Source: Saccharomycopsis fibuligera x Saccharomycopsis cf. fibuligera (taxonomy: Eukaryota > Ascomycota > Saccharomycetes > Ascoideales > Saccharomycopsidaceae). Taken from it: DNA of 64,000 nucleotides. Positions 21,058 to 30,596 of this stretch are shown one piece after another. Every line of letters begins with the position of its first letter. The first letter of the stretch is position 1. The position numbers were made by a program, and so were the translations under genes. Where the stretch lies: positions 2,790,001-2,854,000 of the forward strand of contig CP012811.1 of the NCBI GenBank assembly GCA_001936135.1. The letters run 5' to 3'. The notes under the pieces are model-generated. The model ran no database searches. It was not told where the DNA came from and saw nothing but the letters and a program-made list of their open reading frames with translations.

Positions 21058-22446
21058 ATGACCACCCCGGCCATCACGTCCTTCTTGGACACTGATCTCT
21101 ACAAGATCACCATGCACGCCGCCGTCCACAAGCACTTCCCAAACGTTGACGTTGAGTACCGCTACACCAACCGAACCCCATCCAAGCTTCTCAACCGCCA
21201 GGCTGTCGAATGGTTCAAGCAGCAAATCCAGCTATTGGGGCAGTTGCGCTTCACCAGCGATGAGATTGCTTATCTCGAGTACCAGGTCCCACATTTACCA
21301 AAGGAGTACTTTGAGTACATTGCTGACTTCCAATTGTTCCCAGACAAACAAATTGTGTTCCTGGAAGAAACTGAACCTTCGCAGAAATCCGACGAGTCGA
21401 AGCAACAGCAAAATGAGTTGAATCAAGAAGTACCAGACTTTGCCTTGACAATTAAGGGAAAATGGCAGGATACGATTTTTTACGAGATTCCGTTGTTGTC
21501 GCTTGTCTCTGAAGCATATTTCAGGTTTGTCGATAAGGATTGGGACAACGAGGGTCAGTACGAGAAAGCATGGCAGAAGGCCGATCAGTTGTTTAGTCAT
21601 AACATTGCATTTTCAGAGTTTGGCACCCGTAGAAGAAGATCCTTTATCACTCAGGACATTGTGGTTAAGGCTCTTTCAGACTACCAGAAATCCGCCATTC
21701 CTGCGCAAACCAAGAACCCAAGTCCAAATGGCAATCCTGACCATCCGAATGAGGGCCAGAAAAAAGTGGTGGCCAAGCAAAGCTTGTTGCTTGGAACCTC
21801 CAATGTCTTGCTAGCTAAAAAATACGGTCTCAAGCCAATCGGCACCGTGGCCCACGAATGGATGATGGGCATCGCGGCCGTGACCCAAGATTACCAAAAT
21901 GCCAACAAGTTAGCCATGGACTACTGGATCAAAACCGTGGGCCCTCAGCATGCCGGTTTGGCTCTTACTGATACTTTCGGTACCGATACGTTTCTCAAGA
22001 GCTTTGTGCCACCGTACAGCGACTACTATGTTGGATTCAGACAAGATTCGGGCGATCCGTTGCAATACACCGACAAGGTGGCTGCCTACGTGTTTGACGT
22101 TTTGAAATTGCCCAAGTTCAGCAAGAGTATCTGTTTTAGTGATTCATTGAACGTGGAAAAATGTATAAAGTACGCCGAGTACGCTAAGCTGAAAGGCTTC
22201 AACAGCAATTTTGGCATAGGGACAAACTTCACCAACGATTTCAAAACAAAAACCGCCCCTCATGGCAAAAGTGAGCCTTTGAACATTGTCATCAAGTTAA
22301 GACTGGCCAACGGGAATGAGGCAGTTAAGATTAGTGACAACTTGGGGAAAAATATGGGGGACTTGGCAACGGTTAAGAAAGTCAAGAGTTTGCTTGGGTA
22401 CCAGGAACGCCAGTGGGACGAAGGTGATGAAGCTCACAGATGGTAA
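21058..22446 (+). CDS. NPT1: Nicotinate phosphoribosyltransferase
   Basis: A 462-residue enzyme of the NAD salvage pathway that joins nicotinic acid and PRPP to give nicotinate mononucleotide, with ATP hydrolysis. It feeds the Preiss-Handler route and sirtuin activity. Family blocks: [11 protein letters not shown] near the start, [22 protein letters not shown], the phospho-histidine block [11 protein letters not shown] (about residues 262-272), [22 protein letters not shown] and [10 protein letters not shown]. The C-terminal VKISDN also fits. Two insertions (about 105-120 and 215-235) are low complexity and lineage-typical. Codons 378 and 416 are CTG. Length is close to the fungal norm (about 430 residues). 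The ATG follows a short CT-rich leader. Identity is certain. Confidence 0.96.
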   Translation: MTTPAITSFLDTDLYKITMHAAVHKHFPNVDVEYRYTNRTPSKLLNRQAVEWFKQQIQLLGQLRFTSDEIAYLEYQVPHLPKEYFEYIADFQLFPDKQIVFLEETEPSQKSDESKQQQNELNQEVPDFALTIKGKWQDTIFYEIPLLSLVSEAYFRFVDKDWDNEGQYEKAWQKADQLFSHNIAFSEFGTRRRRSFITQDIVVKALSDYQKSAIPAQTKNPSPNGNPDHPNEGQKKVVAKQSLLLGTSNVLLAKKYGLKPIGTVAHEWMMGIAAVTQDYQNANKLAMDYWIKTVGPQHAGLALTDTFGTDTFLKSFVPPYSDYYVGFRQDSGDPLQYTDKVAAYVFDVLKLPKFSKSICFSDSLNVEKCIKYAEYAKLKGFNSNFGIGTNFTNDFKTKTAPHGKSEPLNIVIKLRLANGNEAVKISDNLGKNMGDLATVKKVKSLLGYQERQWDEGDEAHRW

Positions 22447-22678
22447 TGGTTTGACCTTTTTTTTTTTTCTTTTCTTTTTTTTTTTTTTTTGGACTTCAAG
22501 TACTCTAATATGCTTCCACGAACTTTCATATATTCCTCATTACCTTTTCAGTTGATTGATATATTTATGTTATTCACTTTTTTTTTCCTCCATACACTTT
22601 ACTTTTCCTCTCTCTTCGTTTCAAGTTCTTTGTCATTACCAATAACCACTATATTATCTCTATACTACTAATCCTATT

Positions 22679-22719
<41 letters not shown>

Positions 22720-23735
22720 TTCAAGTTCAAACTTTACTAGTAACTGTTTTTCATTTTGTCTTTTATCTAATTTACTTGAACACATAAATAATTTGTACAT
22801 TTATCACATTCTTATCTTTACACTGCTTTTCTTTGTGCCTTTCGACATTCTCATGAGACCAACACCCTTGCCGCGTCTTTAAATATCTTTCTTACGCATC
22901 AACCATTGCTTTTCGCTCACCTTTTAATATTCTTGCGCACTGACACATAGCCCGTGAAACTTCGTATTTTGCTCTTGTTGTTGGACTTTTCCGTTCGCCA
23001 AGTAAACCCCAGGATTGCCCAGTGATTGCTATTCCAGCGATAGTTTTCTCCCGAATAAGCAGCAGATTTCTTCTTTCATGTTCAGCCTCGTGTAGAGTTG
23101 CATAGCAAAGTGCAGTAAAACAACAACAATCGTCGTTATCGAGGGTGTGATCCTAACATGTGGACATGCAACTATAGCCGCGGCCTACGTAACATACATG
23201 ACAGACATGTGAGCAAGTCAAGCCAAAAATTAGAACTGGCAGCAGTGAAGCTCAAGAGTTGCAGACTATTGTTACTTTACTGATCTCGATGTGATTCGAT
23301 TTCAATTGATTTCAATTGATTGTTATTTTTGCTTTTTTCTTTATTGTTTACTTGGTTTGACTTTTTACATTTATTATGTTGTAATAATATTTGAAACAAT
23401 AGAAAAATTTATGAATATGTATGAATATTGGCAAATTGGCAGCAGCGTCGCCTAGGGTGCATGTGTTTAAATATTGTAAAGTGGTTTTCAGTTTATTATA
23501 ATAGAGAGCAAAAGTAAATCAAAACTTTATCAAGATTGACAAACAAAAAAACACACTTTGAGAAAAAAGAAAGAGATAAAAAAAAAAAAAAAAAAAAAAA
23601 AAAATTCATGAAAACATAATATTGCTAAGAAAAGTGTTAGGAAAATAAAAAAAAAAAAATTAAGATAAAAATAAATAGTCCGTTGAAATTAAAATCTGTA
23701 CTCCAATAAATATATAAAAAGACCACCTGCCGCCT
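22447..23735. other. Convergent NPT1/TPS2 intergenic region, homopolymer-rich
   Basis: Nearly 1.3 kb between two convergent genes, which is long for a region that should hold only 3' ends. It contains T-rich DNA (22456-22490), a 33-bp T-run at 22685-22717 and a 27-bp A-run at 23578-23604. The central part (about 22850-23260) is more mixed in base composition, with no open frame of note and no tRNA-like box. A structural or long non-coding RNA could be hidden there but I cannot identify one. Confidence 0.5.
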
Positions 23736-26372
23736 CTAATCCTTATTAATAATATGCCCACGATCATCCAAGCTTAATGACCCAACAGTTTCAAAAATCG
23801 ATACTTCTCCAACAAGCAACCCCACGGTTTCCAACACCTGCTTAGGCTCGATCAAGTGAGCCTTGGCGATGGTCTTCTTGGAAGCTGGGCCCACCGTGGT
23901 TGGAAATATCCCAAAGTGTCCAAACTTGTTCTTCTTATCATTATGTTCCTTGCCCCATTGTTCCTCAATGGAAATCAATGCTTCAAACATATCTTCATCG
24001 GTTTTGTCATCACCGACACAAAGGACAAAGTCTGGCAATTCGGCAAAATCCACCGCTGGGCGAGGTTTCTGCTTTTGCTTACTGCCATCGCCGCTGAGAA
24101 TGAATGTCTCCTGTGCTTTACCGTGTGCCGATAAGGTTAAACGCTTGACAATCTCTCCCTTGTTGACAAAACGCGGTCTAACCTCAAGATTAGCCTTACC
24201 GGACATTACCTCAACATCGTAATTCACCGCAACGGTGCTAGCCAAATGTTGCTTGAGCTCTTTGGCTTGAAACTCCCCAAACTCAGGATCAGCTTGACGA
24301 TAGTGCCAAGTCAATGCAACTTTTTTCCGTTCAATCACAGAACCCGGGGTACGTTCAGTGTAGTAGCTAAAGATTTCTTCCACGTCTTTTTGCCATGCCA
24401 TGTTGAAAGATTCGGTCAAATTGACCCAATTACGGCTGCCCACGTCCTTGATAAAGCAACCGTGTTCGGCCGAAAGACCGATTCTTGGGTTCTTGGAGCC
24501 AATCCATTTATCCAAAAATTGCTGATCACGACCCGAGATGATCCAAATTTGATTTTTTGGGTCTTGGGACAACTTATCCAACAAGTGAAGTACTCTAGCG
24601 GATGGAATAGCGGCATCTGGATCCTTGACAATTGGAGTTAGCGTTCCGTCATAGTCAAAGAGGAACAATCTCTTTTGTGCATGTTTGTAATTGGCGAGCA
24701 AATCTGGACGGTTGAGAATTGGGGTCGAATGAGAATCATGGCTAGTCCCCAAATCTTCAATCAAATGGTTGAGGAATTTGTTTGTTGAATGTTGCACAGT
24801 GTTGGTGTTGACCACATTGTACAATTTCTGCTCAAGCGCTTTCTTTTTAGGATCTGGCATGGAAAGGCAATCATTTATAGCCTTGGCTACCCCAACGGAG
24901 TCCCATGGGTTAACAAGCACTGCATCATTGAGCACTGTAGTGGTGCCAGAAAATTCCGACAAGATTAATGGCGAATGGTGATTATGCTGACAAGCAACGA
25001 ATTCCAAAGCAGTAGTGTTCATGCCGTCTCTAATGGTGGTAATAAGCCCCAAATCAGCGACTCTGAGAAGGGCCAAATATTCGTCTTTATCAATTCTCAT
25101 TTGGTAATGTTGCACTGGATTAGAGTGCAAGCTTCCATAAGTGCCATTAATGTAAGAAACAAGTTCGGCAACTTCCTTTTCATAAGAAGTACTACTAGTA
25201 CGGCTGCTATTGCTGTAAACTGGTGAAGAAACTTGAATAAGCACTACTTTGTCACGCCATTCAGGGTACATTGACAAGAAGCGTTCAAAAGCTTCAAGTT
25301 TTTGGCTAACGCCTCTAACGGTATCTAGTCTATCTCTACCAACAATGATTTTTTTGTCACCGTAAACCTGTTTCATAGTTTTCACCTTATTGTCGACTTT
25401 TTCCTTGAATGCATCCTCAATAATCTTGTTGGCGTCGATTCCCGTTGGCAAGGCCTCTACTTTTGTGAACCTGCCATAAGAGTTGACAGAGTCATGAGTT
25501 GCTTCGCAGCCTAAAATTCTTGTACATGACGAGACAAAATGTTTGGCAAAGTTGTAAGATTGGAAGCCAATACGATTAGCACCAAGCATACCTTCAAGCA
25601 AATTGGTGCGTCTTGAGAGACAGCGGAAATATTCACTAGATGGGAATGGAGTATGCAAGTAAAGCCCAATATAAGCATCGGGAAATTCCATTCTAAGAAT
25701 TCCTGGCAATAACAACAAGTAATAATCATGGATCCAGATGATGTCACCTGGCTTGTAAATAGCCTTGATTTTAGTAGCGTACGCTTCATTGAAACGCACG
25801 TAATCGTGCCACCAGTCATCGATGGTGTTGCTGTCATTATCGCCTCTGGTGCCAGGCACAGACTGCTGAATGTAGTGGAAGATTTTCCAGAGCACATTTT
25901 CGGAATACTGGCGCCAGCGTTGCTGGTCTTTACGCAAGAGCCATACCGGGTGAATGTTTTTCGACTTGTTGGCCGCTTGAATCTTGGAAGTTATACGGCT
26001 TTTCTCATCATCAGTGAGGTACAATGGGTCAGCATTGATAGCATCAGCACCGGCATTAGAAGAAACCGCAGCGGCTTGGCCAAAGGGGGCAGCGCCTCCG
26101 GAGATGAGCTCACCGGTCCATCCGACCAAATGGGTTTCCCAGTCAGTTTGCTGGTCGAGGTAGTAAAAAGAGGAATATAAAGCGGAATTGCCACGGATAT
26201 GTTTGACATTCCACTGGTCATTGTGCTTGTAGATCTGATTAGGCAAGCTGGTCATGGCGGTGATGACACGGCCGCTGAGGTTGAGAGCTTTGGCCTGAGG
26301 ATCCTTGGGAGAAACCGGAGGCACGGGCGAGGGGCTGGCAAAGGCCTCTTCGTCAAAGAGGGAGTTTGTCAT
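23736..26372 (-). CDS. TPS2: Trehalose-6-phosphate phosphatase
   Basis: An 878-residue two-domain protein of the trehalose synthase complex that removes phosphate from trehalose-6-phosphate. It is important for heat and osmotic stress and for virulence in related pathogens. The N-terminal half (about 30-545) is a GT20 trehalose-phosphate-synthase-like fold (WIHDYYLLLLPGILR, LHTPFPSSE, GRDRLDTVRG, RDGMN), which serves as a scaffold in Tps2. The C-terminal half (about 568-860) is a HAD phosphatase with the nucleophile motif DYDGT at 573-577, then SGRD, LSAEHG and CVGDDKTDEDM. The two-domain layout and HAD motifs fit Tps2 rather than Tps1 or the regulatory Tsl1. The N-terminal 30 residues are Ser/Pro-rich. 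Identity is secure. Confidence 0.95.
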   Translation of the reverse strand: MTNSLFDEEAFASPSPVPPVSPKDPQAKALNLSGRVITAMTSLPNQIYKHNDQWNVKHIRGNSALYSSFYYLDQQTDWETHLVGWTGELISGGAAPFGQAAAVSSNAGADAINADPLYLTDDEKSRITSKIQAANKSKNIHPVWLLRKDQQRWRQYSENVLWKIFHYIQQSVPGTRGDNDSNTIDDWWHDYVRFNEAYATKIKAIYKPGDIIWIHDYYLLLLPGILRMEFPDAYIGLYLHTPFPSSEYFRCLSRRTNLLEGMLGANRIGFQSYNFAKHFVSSCTRILGCEATHDSVNSYGRFTKVEALPTGIDANKIIEDAFKEKVDNKVKTMKQVYGDKKIIVGRDRLDTVRGVSQKLEAFERFLSMYPEWRDKVVLIQVSSPVYSNSSRTSSTSYEKEVAELVSYINGTYGSLHSNPVQHYQMRIDKDEYLALLRVADLGLITTIRDGMNTTALEFVACQHNHHSPLILSEFSGTTTVLNDAVLVNPWDSVGVAKAINDCLSMPDPKKKALEQKLYNVVNTNTVQHSTNKFLNHLIEDLGTSHDSHSTPILNRPDLLANYKHAQKRLFLFDYDGTLTPIVKDPDAAIPSARVLHLLDKLSQDPKNQIWIISGRDQQFLDKWIGSKNPRIGLSAEHGCFIKDVGSRNWVNLTESFNMAWQKDVEEIFSYYTERTPGSVIERKKVALTWHYRQADPEFGEFQAKELKQHLASTVAVNYDVEVMSGKANLEVRPRFVNKGEIVKRLTLSAHGKAQETFILSGDGSKQKQKPRPAVDFAELPDFVLCVGDDKTDEDMFEALISIEEQWGKEHNDKKNKFGHFGIFPTTVGPASKKTIAKAHLIEPKQVLETVGLLVGEVSIFETVGSLSLDDRGHIINKD

Positions 26373-26943
26373 TGTTGAATTGAGGAATTGGAAGTGGGCG
26401 GTGGGTATTTGGGTGATATTTTGTGGGTATTAGCTGGTGAAATGGGTTGAAATGGGTGGTGATATCCAGAGCTGAAGCGCCAGCAACTGATGCGCTTTTA
26501 TACAAGTCGAGCGCTGCTGCTGGTTAGCGAGCACTGGCGCGAGTGGACAGAGTGACAATCATTGCTACTGCACATAGCAATACAACAACTACAACTACAA
26601 CAGCTAACAGTGAACAGTGAACAGCTATAGCTACACCTCCAACATTGCATCATACGCTCCAGCATTGCCATGTTCTTCTGCTTGCAATCTGGCAGGCATA
26701 CATCGCCGTCTGCTGCCCTTTGCTGCTACTACTGTGTCCTTGGCCAACATGATTTGCCTAATTTTTTAAAACATAATGTATAATTAAAAAGAACTAAAAC
26801 TAGCTGGCCAACTGTCTAGAGTAAGTAGGTAAGTGAGTAAGTAGCCTTGACTTTCCGCAATACAATCTCTTCTTAAAGTCGTAACGGCCACATCTCGAGA
26901 TACATGAGAACCGAGTCTACCAAGTCTACCGAGTCTACCGAGT
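26373..26943. promoter_or_regulatory. TPS2 upstream region / 3' flank of the MoaD-like gene
   Basis: About 570 bp; the TPS2 promoter. It has no CCCCT/AGGGG stress element that I could see and no coding frame. Near the far end are gtaagtag-type repeats (about 26820-26845) and a 9-bp tandem array reaching into the neighbouring stop codon. Confidence 0.55.
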
Positions 26944-26948
26944 CTACC
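26913..26948. repeat. Four tandem 9-bp units (rAGTCTACC) at the MoaD-like stop codon
   Basis: Units start at 26913, 26922, 26931 and 26940; one differs by a single base. Read on the minus strand each unit supplies TAG in the frame of the MoaD-like gene, so that gene ends in a ladder of four in-frame stops spaced three codons apart. Confidence 0.9.
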
Positions 26949-27264
26949 CAGATGACACCGGAGGCACCACCAGCACCTCGTCGTCCAGACCCACTTGCTT
27001 CACCGCCCACTCCGGCTGCTCCACATAGTCCAAGTTCACCACCACCCCACACTGCTGCTGCACTAGTTCTGCTAATTGAGAGCCATGGCTCTGTTTCATC
27101 GCTTCGATTACTTGATTCACCAGCACCATTGGCTTGACATTGTCATCATCTGCGCTTGTAGTTGCAGTTGCAGTTGCAGTTATCACCTCTAGCACCTCAA
27201 CCGACTTGCCGTCAGCAAGATCCTTGGCAGGACCAAAGTACCGCACAGTTACTGCAACGCTCAT
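26944..27264 (-). CDS. MoaD-like sulfur-carrier protein (molybdopterin synthase small subunit family)
   Basis: A 106-residue protein with the beta-grasp layout of MoaD/MOCS2A. It starts VAVTVRYFGPAKDLADGKSVEV, as in the family (VRYFA..REL), and ends DDEV-x-VVPPVSSG, matching the family end DEVAFLPPVSGG. A lineage insertion rich in Thr/Ala and Asp (about 33-45) explains the extra length over the usual 81-90. In the family the C-terminal Gly-Gly is adenylated and thiocarboxylated to give sulfur to molybdopterin. Here the end is Ser-Gly, with the last Gly kept but the penultimate one changed. Codon 98 (CTG) would be Ser in CUG-Ser yeasts, closer to the Ala usual there. Family membership is likely; function is open, because most budding yeasts lack molybdenum cofactor. 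Confidence 0.68.
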   Translation of the reverse strand: MSVAVTVRYFGPAKDLADGKSVEVLEVITATATATTSADDDNVKPMVLVNQVIEAMKQSHGSQLAELVQQQCGVVVNLDYVEQPEWAVKQVGLDDEVLVVPPVSSG

Positions 27265-27640
27265 TCTGGTTGTGAAAAGTAAGAGGTAACGTCAAGCAAT
27301 CTCGTAGTAAATCCACTTACTGACGGTACTATTGCTATGTGCTCTTGCTTTTACTGCAGCTCAGCTGTGCTACAGGTGGCTCGATACTACAGATAGTAGT
27401 ATCATTGTCGTCATCATGACTGTGTCCATTTGAGAGATGGCTATCGCTTACTAAGTGTTGCTGGATTCTTCTTTTTCCTTCTCTGTGCTATAACGCATGG
27501 CAACGCATCATCACGCATGGCTCAGACACGAATCACATGGCAAACATTATATCGAACATCGACCAGCGGACACTACACATCAGAACATAGAATGAATAGA
27601 ATGAATATACAAAACTGCGTTTATTAATTATCAATACCCA
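27265..27640. promoter_or_regulatory. Upstream region of the MoaD-like gene
   Basis: About 375 bp between the start of the MoaD-like gene and the stop of the next gene, both on the minus strand. The 65-codon plus-strand frame at 27430-27627 shows no domain. A repeated gaatgaatagaatgaata motif lies near 27590-27608. Confidence 0.5.
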
Positions 27641-29476
27641 CTACCGCACCATTACCTCGCTGCCTGCCTCTGTAACTACTGCAGTCATTGCTGGGGCCTG
27701 CTCATCTGCATCCAGTCTCAAATCTCGGTAACAAGACGACGATGAGTAGTCTTCCTCTCCCATGCCAACTTCATGATTGCCCATTTTGTCCATGGTGTCC
27801 TGAAGCTTGATCGCATCATTATCATTATTATTTAAACAAGAATTGCCACCACCTAGTGTCAAGCTATGTTTTGCCAACTCATAGGGATTCCAATTGTCAA
27901 GACCGTCCTTGCTAATATCAACGTCTCCGTCATTCTTCGACCTCATTGAATCAAACGCAATCCTTGAACATAAACTCTCTTTGCTATGGACCATCTTCAT
28001 CTTTAGCTTGTACATTAGCGGCTTCTTGCTCTCCTCTAAGGTCAAATCAAATGGTATTGCCTTAAGATCGGCACTAAGAACTCTCTCATTACCAAAATAC
28101 CTCTCGGTTAAAGTTTCCCTCGTGGTGTCCCCCATACTAATGTTCCCAAGGCTATCATCACCATGTCCATGTCCATGTCCATTTCCATGTCCATTTCCAT
28201 ATTCATATTCATTTCCGTTCATACCACTAATTCCTCCAAGGTCTGCGCTAATATCCTCAGACTCTTGAGTAAAACTCAACCCATTAAGGTTGTATGGATC
28301 CAACTTCTCTAGATCGTTATAATTTATCGATATATTACCAGCAGAAATGAGGTTACTATTTTCAGTTGTCTTGTCCTGCTGTTGGTTGTTCGATTTCTCA
28401 TTTTTCCCCCATAGTTTTTCAACATTATCATTCGTTTTTTGAATGTTAGCATCCCTTAAATTGCTTTGCCTCCTTCTCAGAGTGAAAGCTCTTTTGAAAA
28501 CAGTGGATTTTTTGCGGCTCAAACCTGGCTTCTCTTCGTTACCTCTTTTGAACGTAAGAAGTCTCCTCAATGAGTTTTGCCGCTTCAAGTCTGGCATGGT
28601 AGCCTTATTGTTATTATGGCGCATAACGTTTACCCCGGAAATATATCTTTTGGGTGGAGGCATAGTATCATGTAATGATTCTTGTTGCATTTGATCACGT
28701 CTCTCCTGAACATCATTATGGCAATTACTAGAACTTGTGTCGCAAGCATTCACTGCAGTGACACAATCATCTTCTTGCTTGAGGCTATTGCCGTTTGGTG
28801 ATCCGCTACTTAGCTTTGCTAACAAATCGTCGTTATACTCAGTACTGCTGCTTCCACCCGAATCCGAACTAGTAAACACATTTTTAGCTAGCTGCTGAAT
28901 ATCGACTTTGTTATTTGATTCTTCCTGTTTCCAAGAGGCCTCTTGAGGTGCCACTGGTTCCCTCTTCCTACTGAACCATGATCTAACTGATCTTAGTGTC
29001 TTGGATCTTTTGGTTTTCGCAGCTTGCTCTTGTTGACAATTGTCATGGTTTTCGTTATTGATGCTACTACCAATTGAGTTTTGGTTAGTTTGGTATCTCT
29101 TGTTAGTGCTAATGACTCCCGTAGTGGCGCTGCTACTACCATACAAATTCAAAAGGTCAATATCATTATCTCCCTGATTCAACCTATAATTTTTTCTAAT
29201 AATTACTGAACCCTCTGGACTTTGCATGTCCTGTAACATTTTCAGGTTAAAATTCTCACAAGATGTTGCTGGTGAGTTCTTTGGTGAGTTCTTTGGTGAG
29301 GCTTGTGGTGTTGGGTACCGTAAGCAGCGCTTTGTATAGTATTTGTCATAGTAGCTATTTCCTGGACTTTGAATGGTGCTTTGGCTCGAAAATCGGCCTG
29401 TTGCAGCTGCTACTTGTAATGGTGGTGCCACTGGTGACTTGGTATCAAACGTGTCTTTTATCCAAAATAGTACCAT
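27641..29476 (-). CDS. Unknown Ser/Asn-rich protein with clustered basic phospho-motifs
   Basis: A 611-residue protein that I do not recognise. It is largely low-complexity. Pro-directed sites lie near the N-terminus (PTPQASPKNSPKNSPATS, about 55-73). Two strongly basic blocks follow: RSKTLRSVRSWFSRKRE (about 160-180) and LKRQNSLRRLLTFKRG ... KKSTVFKRAFTLRRRQSNL (about 298-345). These carry several R-x-x-S/T and R-R-x-S sites of the kind used by AGC kinases, with hydrophobic residues spaced as in amphipathic membrane- or kinase-binding helices. A GHGNGHGHGHG repeat is near 430 and the C-terminal third is acidic. There is no membrane span or signal peptide. The start MVLFWIKDTF is the first ATG. 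The long open frame and the contrast of basic and acidic blocks argue that it is a real gene. Confidence 0.8.
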   Translation of the reverse strand: MVLFWIKDTFDTKSPVAPPLQVAAATGRFSSQSTIQSPGNSYYDKYYTKRCLRYPTPQASPKNSPKNSPATSCENFNLKMLQDMQSPEGSVIIRKNYRLNQGDNDIDLLNLYGSSSATTGVISTNKRYQTNQNSIGSSINNENHDNCQQEQAAKTKRSKTLRSVRSWFSRKREPVAPQEASWKQEESNNKVDIQQLAKNVFTSSDSGGSSSTEYNDDLLAKLSSGSPNGNSLKQEDDCVTAVNACDTSSSNCHNDVQERRDQMQQESLHDTMPPPKRYISGVNVMRHNNNKATMPDLKRQNSLRRLLTFKRGNEEKPGLSRKKSTVFKRAFTLRRRQSNLRDANIQKTNDNVEKLWGKNEKSNNQQQDKTTENSNLISAGNISINYNDLEKLDPYNLNGLSFTQESEDISADLGGISGMNGNEYEYGNGHGNGHGHGHGDDSLGNISMGDTTRETLTERYFGNERVLSADLKAIPFDLTLEESKKPLMYKLKMKMVHSKESLCSRIAFDSMRSKNDGDVDISKDGLDNWNPYELAKHSLTLGGGNSCLNNNDNDAIKLQDTMDKMGNHEVGMGEEDYSSSSCYRDLRLDADEQAPAMTAVVTEAGSEVMVR

Positions 29477-30596
29477 TTGTTAGGTTGTGTCTTTCTTTTT
29501 TCTTTTATGATAATGATTCAAAAATGCGAATTAATTGACAGGCACGATAACTGAAAATCGGCTGCTATCCTTGGGATAGATATAAAAGCTATGTATTATT
29601 TAACGCAGAATTTGGAAATGTTTAGCAGCAGAACAAACAGAAATGAGTGAATAACGATGATAACTAATGGCTGTTGTTCAAAGTAGCTATTATGTAAAGA
29701 AAGCAAAATGTATTGGAGACTGAATCAGTCAACTCAAAGCAAACAAACCAGTCTCTGTCCAGCCAAATTGTCAAAGATCTTGACAACAAAAACCAAGACT
29801 CAAGTCAAGAAATGTCGTAGCAAAAGCAGAAGCTATCATTATCAGTGGTTATCAAAGACTTTGGTGCACATAATTCTGGCAGTGAAGTTGGGGAGAGTCC
29901 ACAAACACAGCAGGACGAATAAAAAATACTGAAGCAGCGCATAATAGCATCCTGCTGCATACAAACACATCGCATCTTTTCTTTACTAATGGCACGCTCG
30001 TTACACCTTTCCCCAGAATCTACAAGGGTCTTCCAAAGCCCTTATATAATTGAGCTTAACTGAGTAATGGTGTTGGTCAAGCATTGGATTTTTGATGTTT
30101 GTATATAATATTTTTTGAATATCGTGGAGTGTATTGCTGGATTTGCACTAAACTGTGACCTACTGTAGGCCTGTCGGAAAACAAAGTAGAAATTAAAAGA
30201 GCAATCTCCGAAGACGAAGATCCATTTTATTGTATTTTTTATGTCGTGTTATTGTGTATTGTTGCAAGTACCGAACATGAGTATGCAAAGAATAATAGCC
30301 GCCATGTGTATGCTATGGGTCCGGAAAAAGGTGCCGTAATAAATGAGACTGCTTCTACTAATTATTATGCTTAAATGTACGAGCTCTACCTGTGGCTCCA
30401 TATACTTCTGTGCTTGCGGGAAGCCATTTGAGTGGTTGCGAAGCTTACGATTGTTTGCCTGTTGATAAGCAAAATAATAAAACGAAAAGTAACACAACTT
30501 TTGTTGAGGGCAGCCTCCATGAACTAGAATGCAGAAAGGAAAGGATATAGAAAAAAAAAGGAAATAAAAAAATAAAAAAAGTTAAGCAAATTGTCA
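29477..30596. promoter_or_regulatory. Gene-free 1.1 kb
   Basis: The upstream region of the unknown 611-residue protein joined to the 3' flank of the first invertase. Open frames at 29708-29932 (+) and 30249-30497 (-) show no family character. There is a repeated CAAAG/GTC-rich motif near 29740-29870. Otherwise nothing is seen. Confidence 0.5.
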
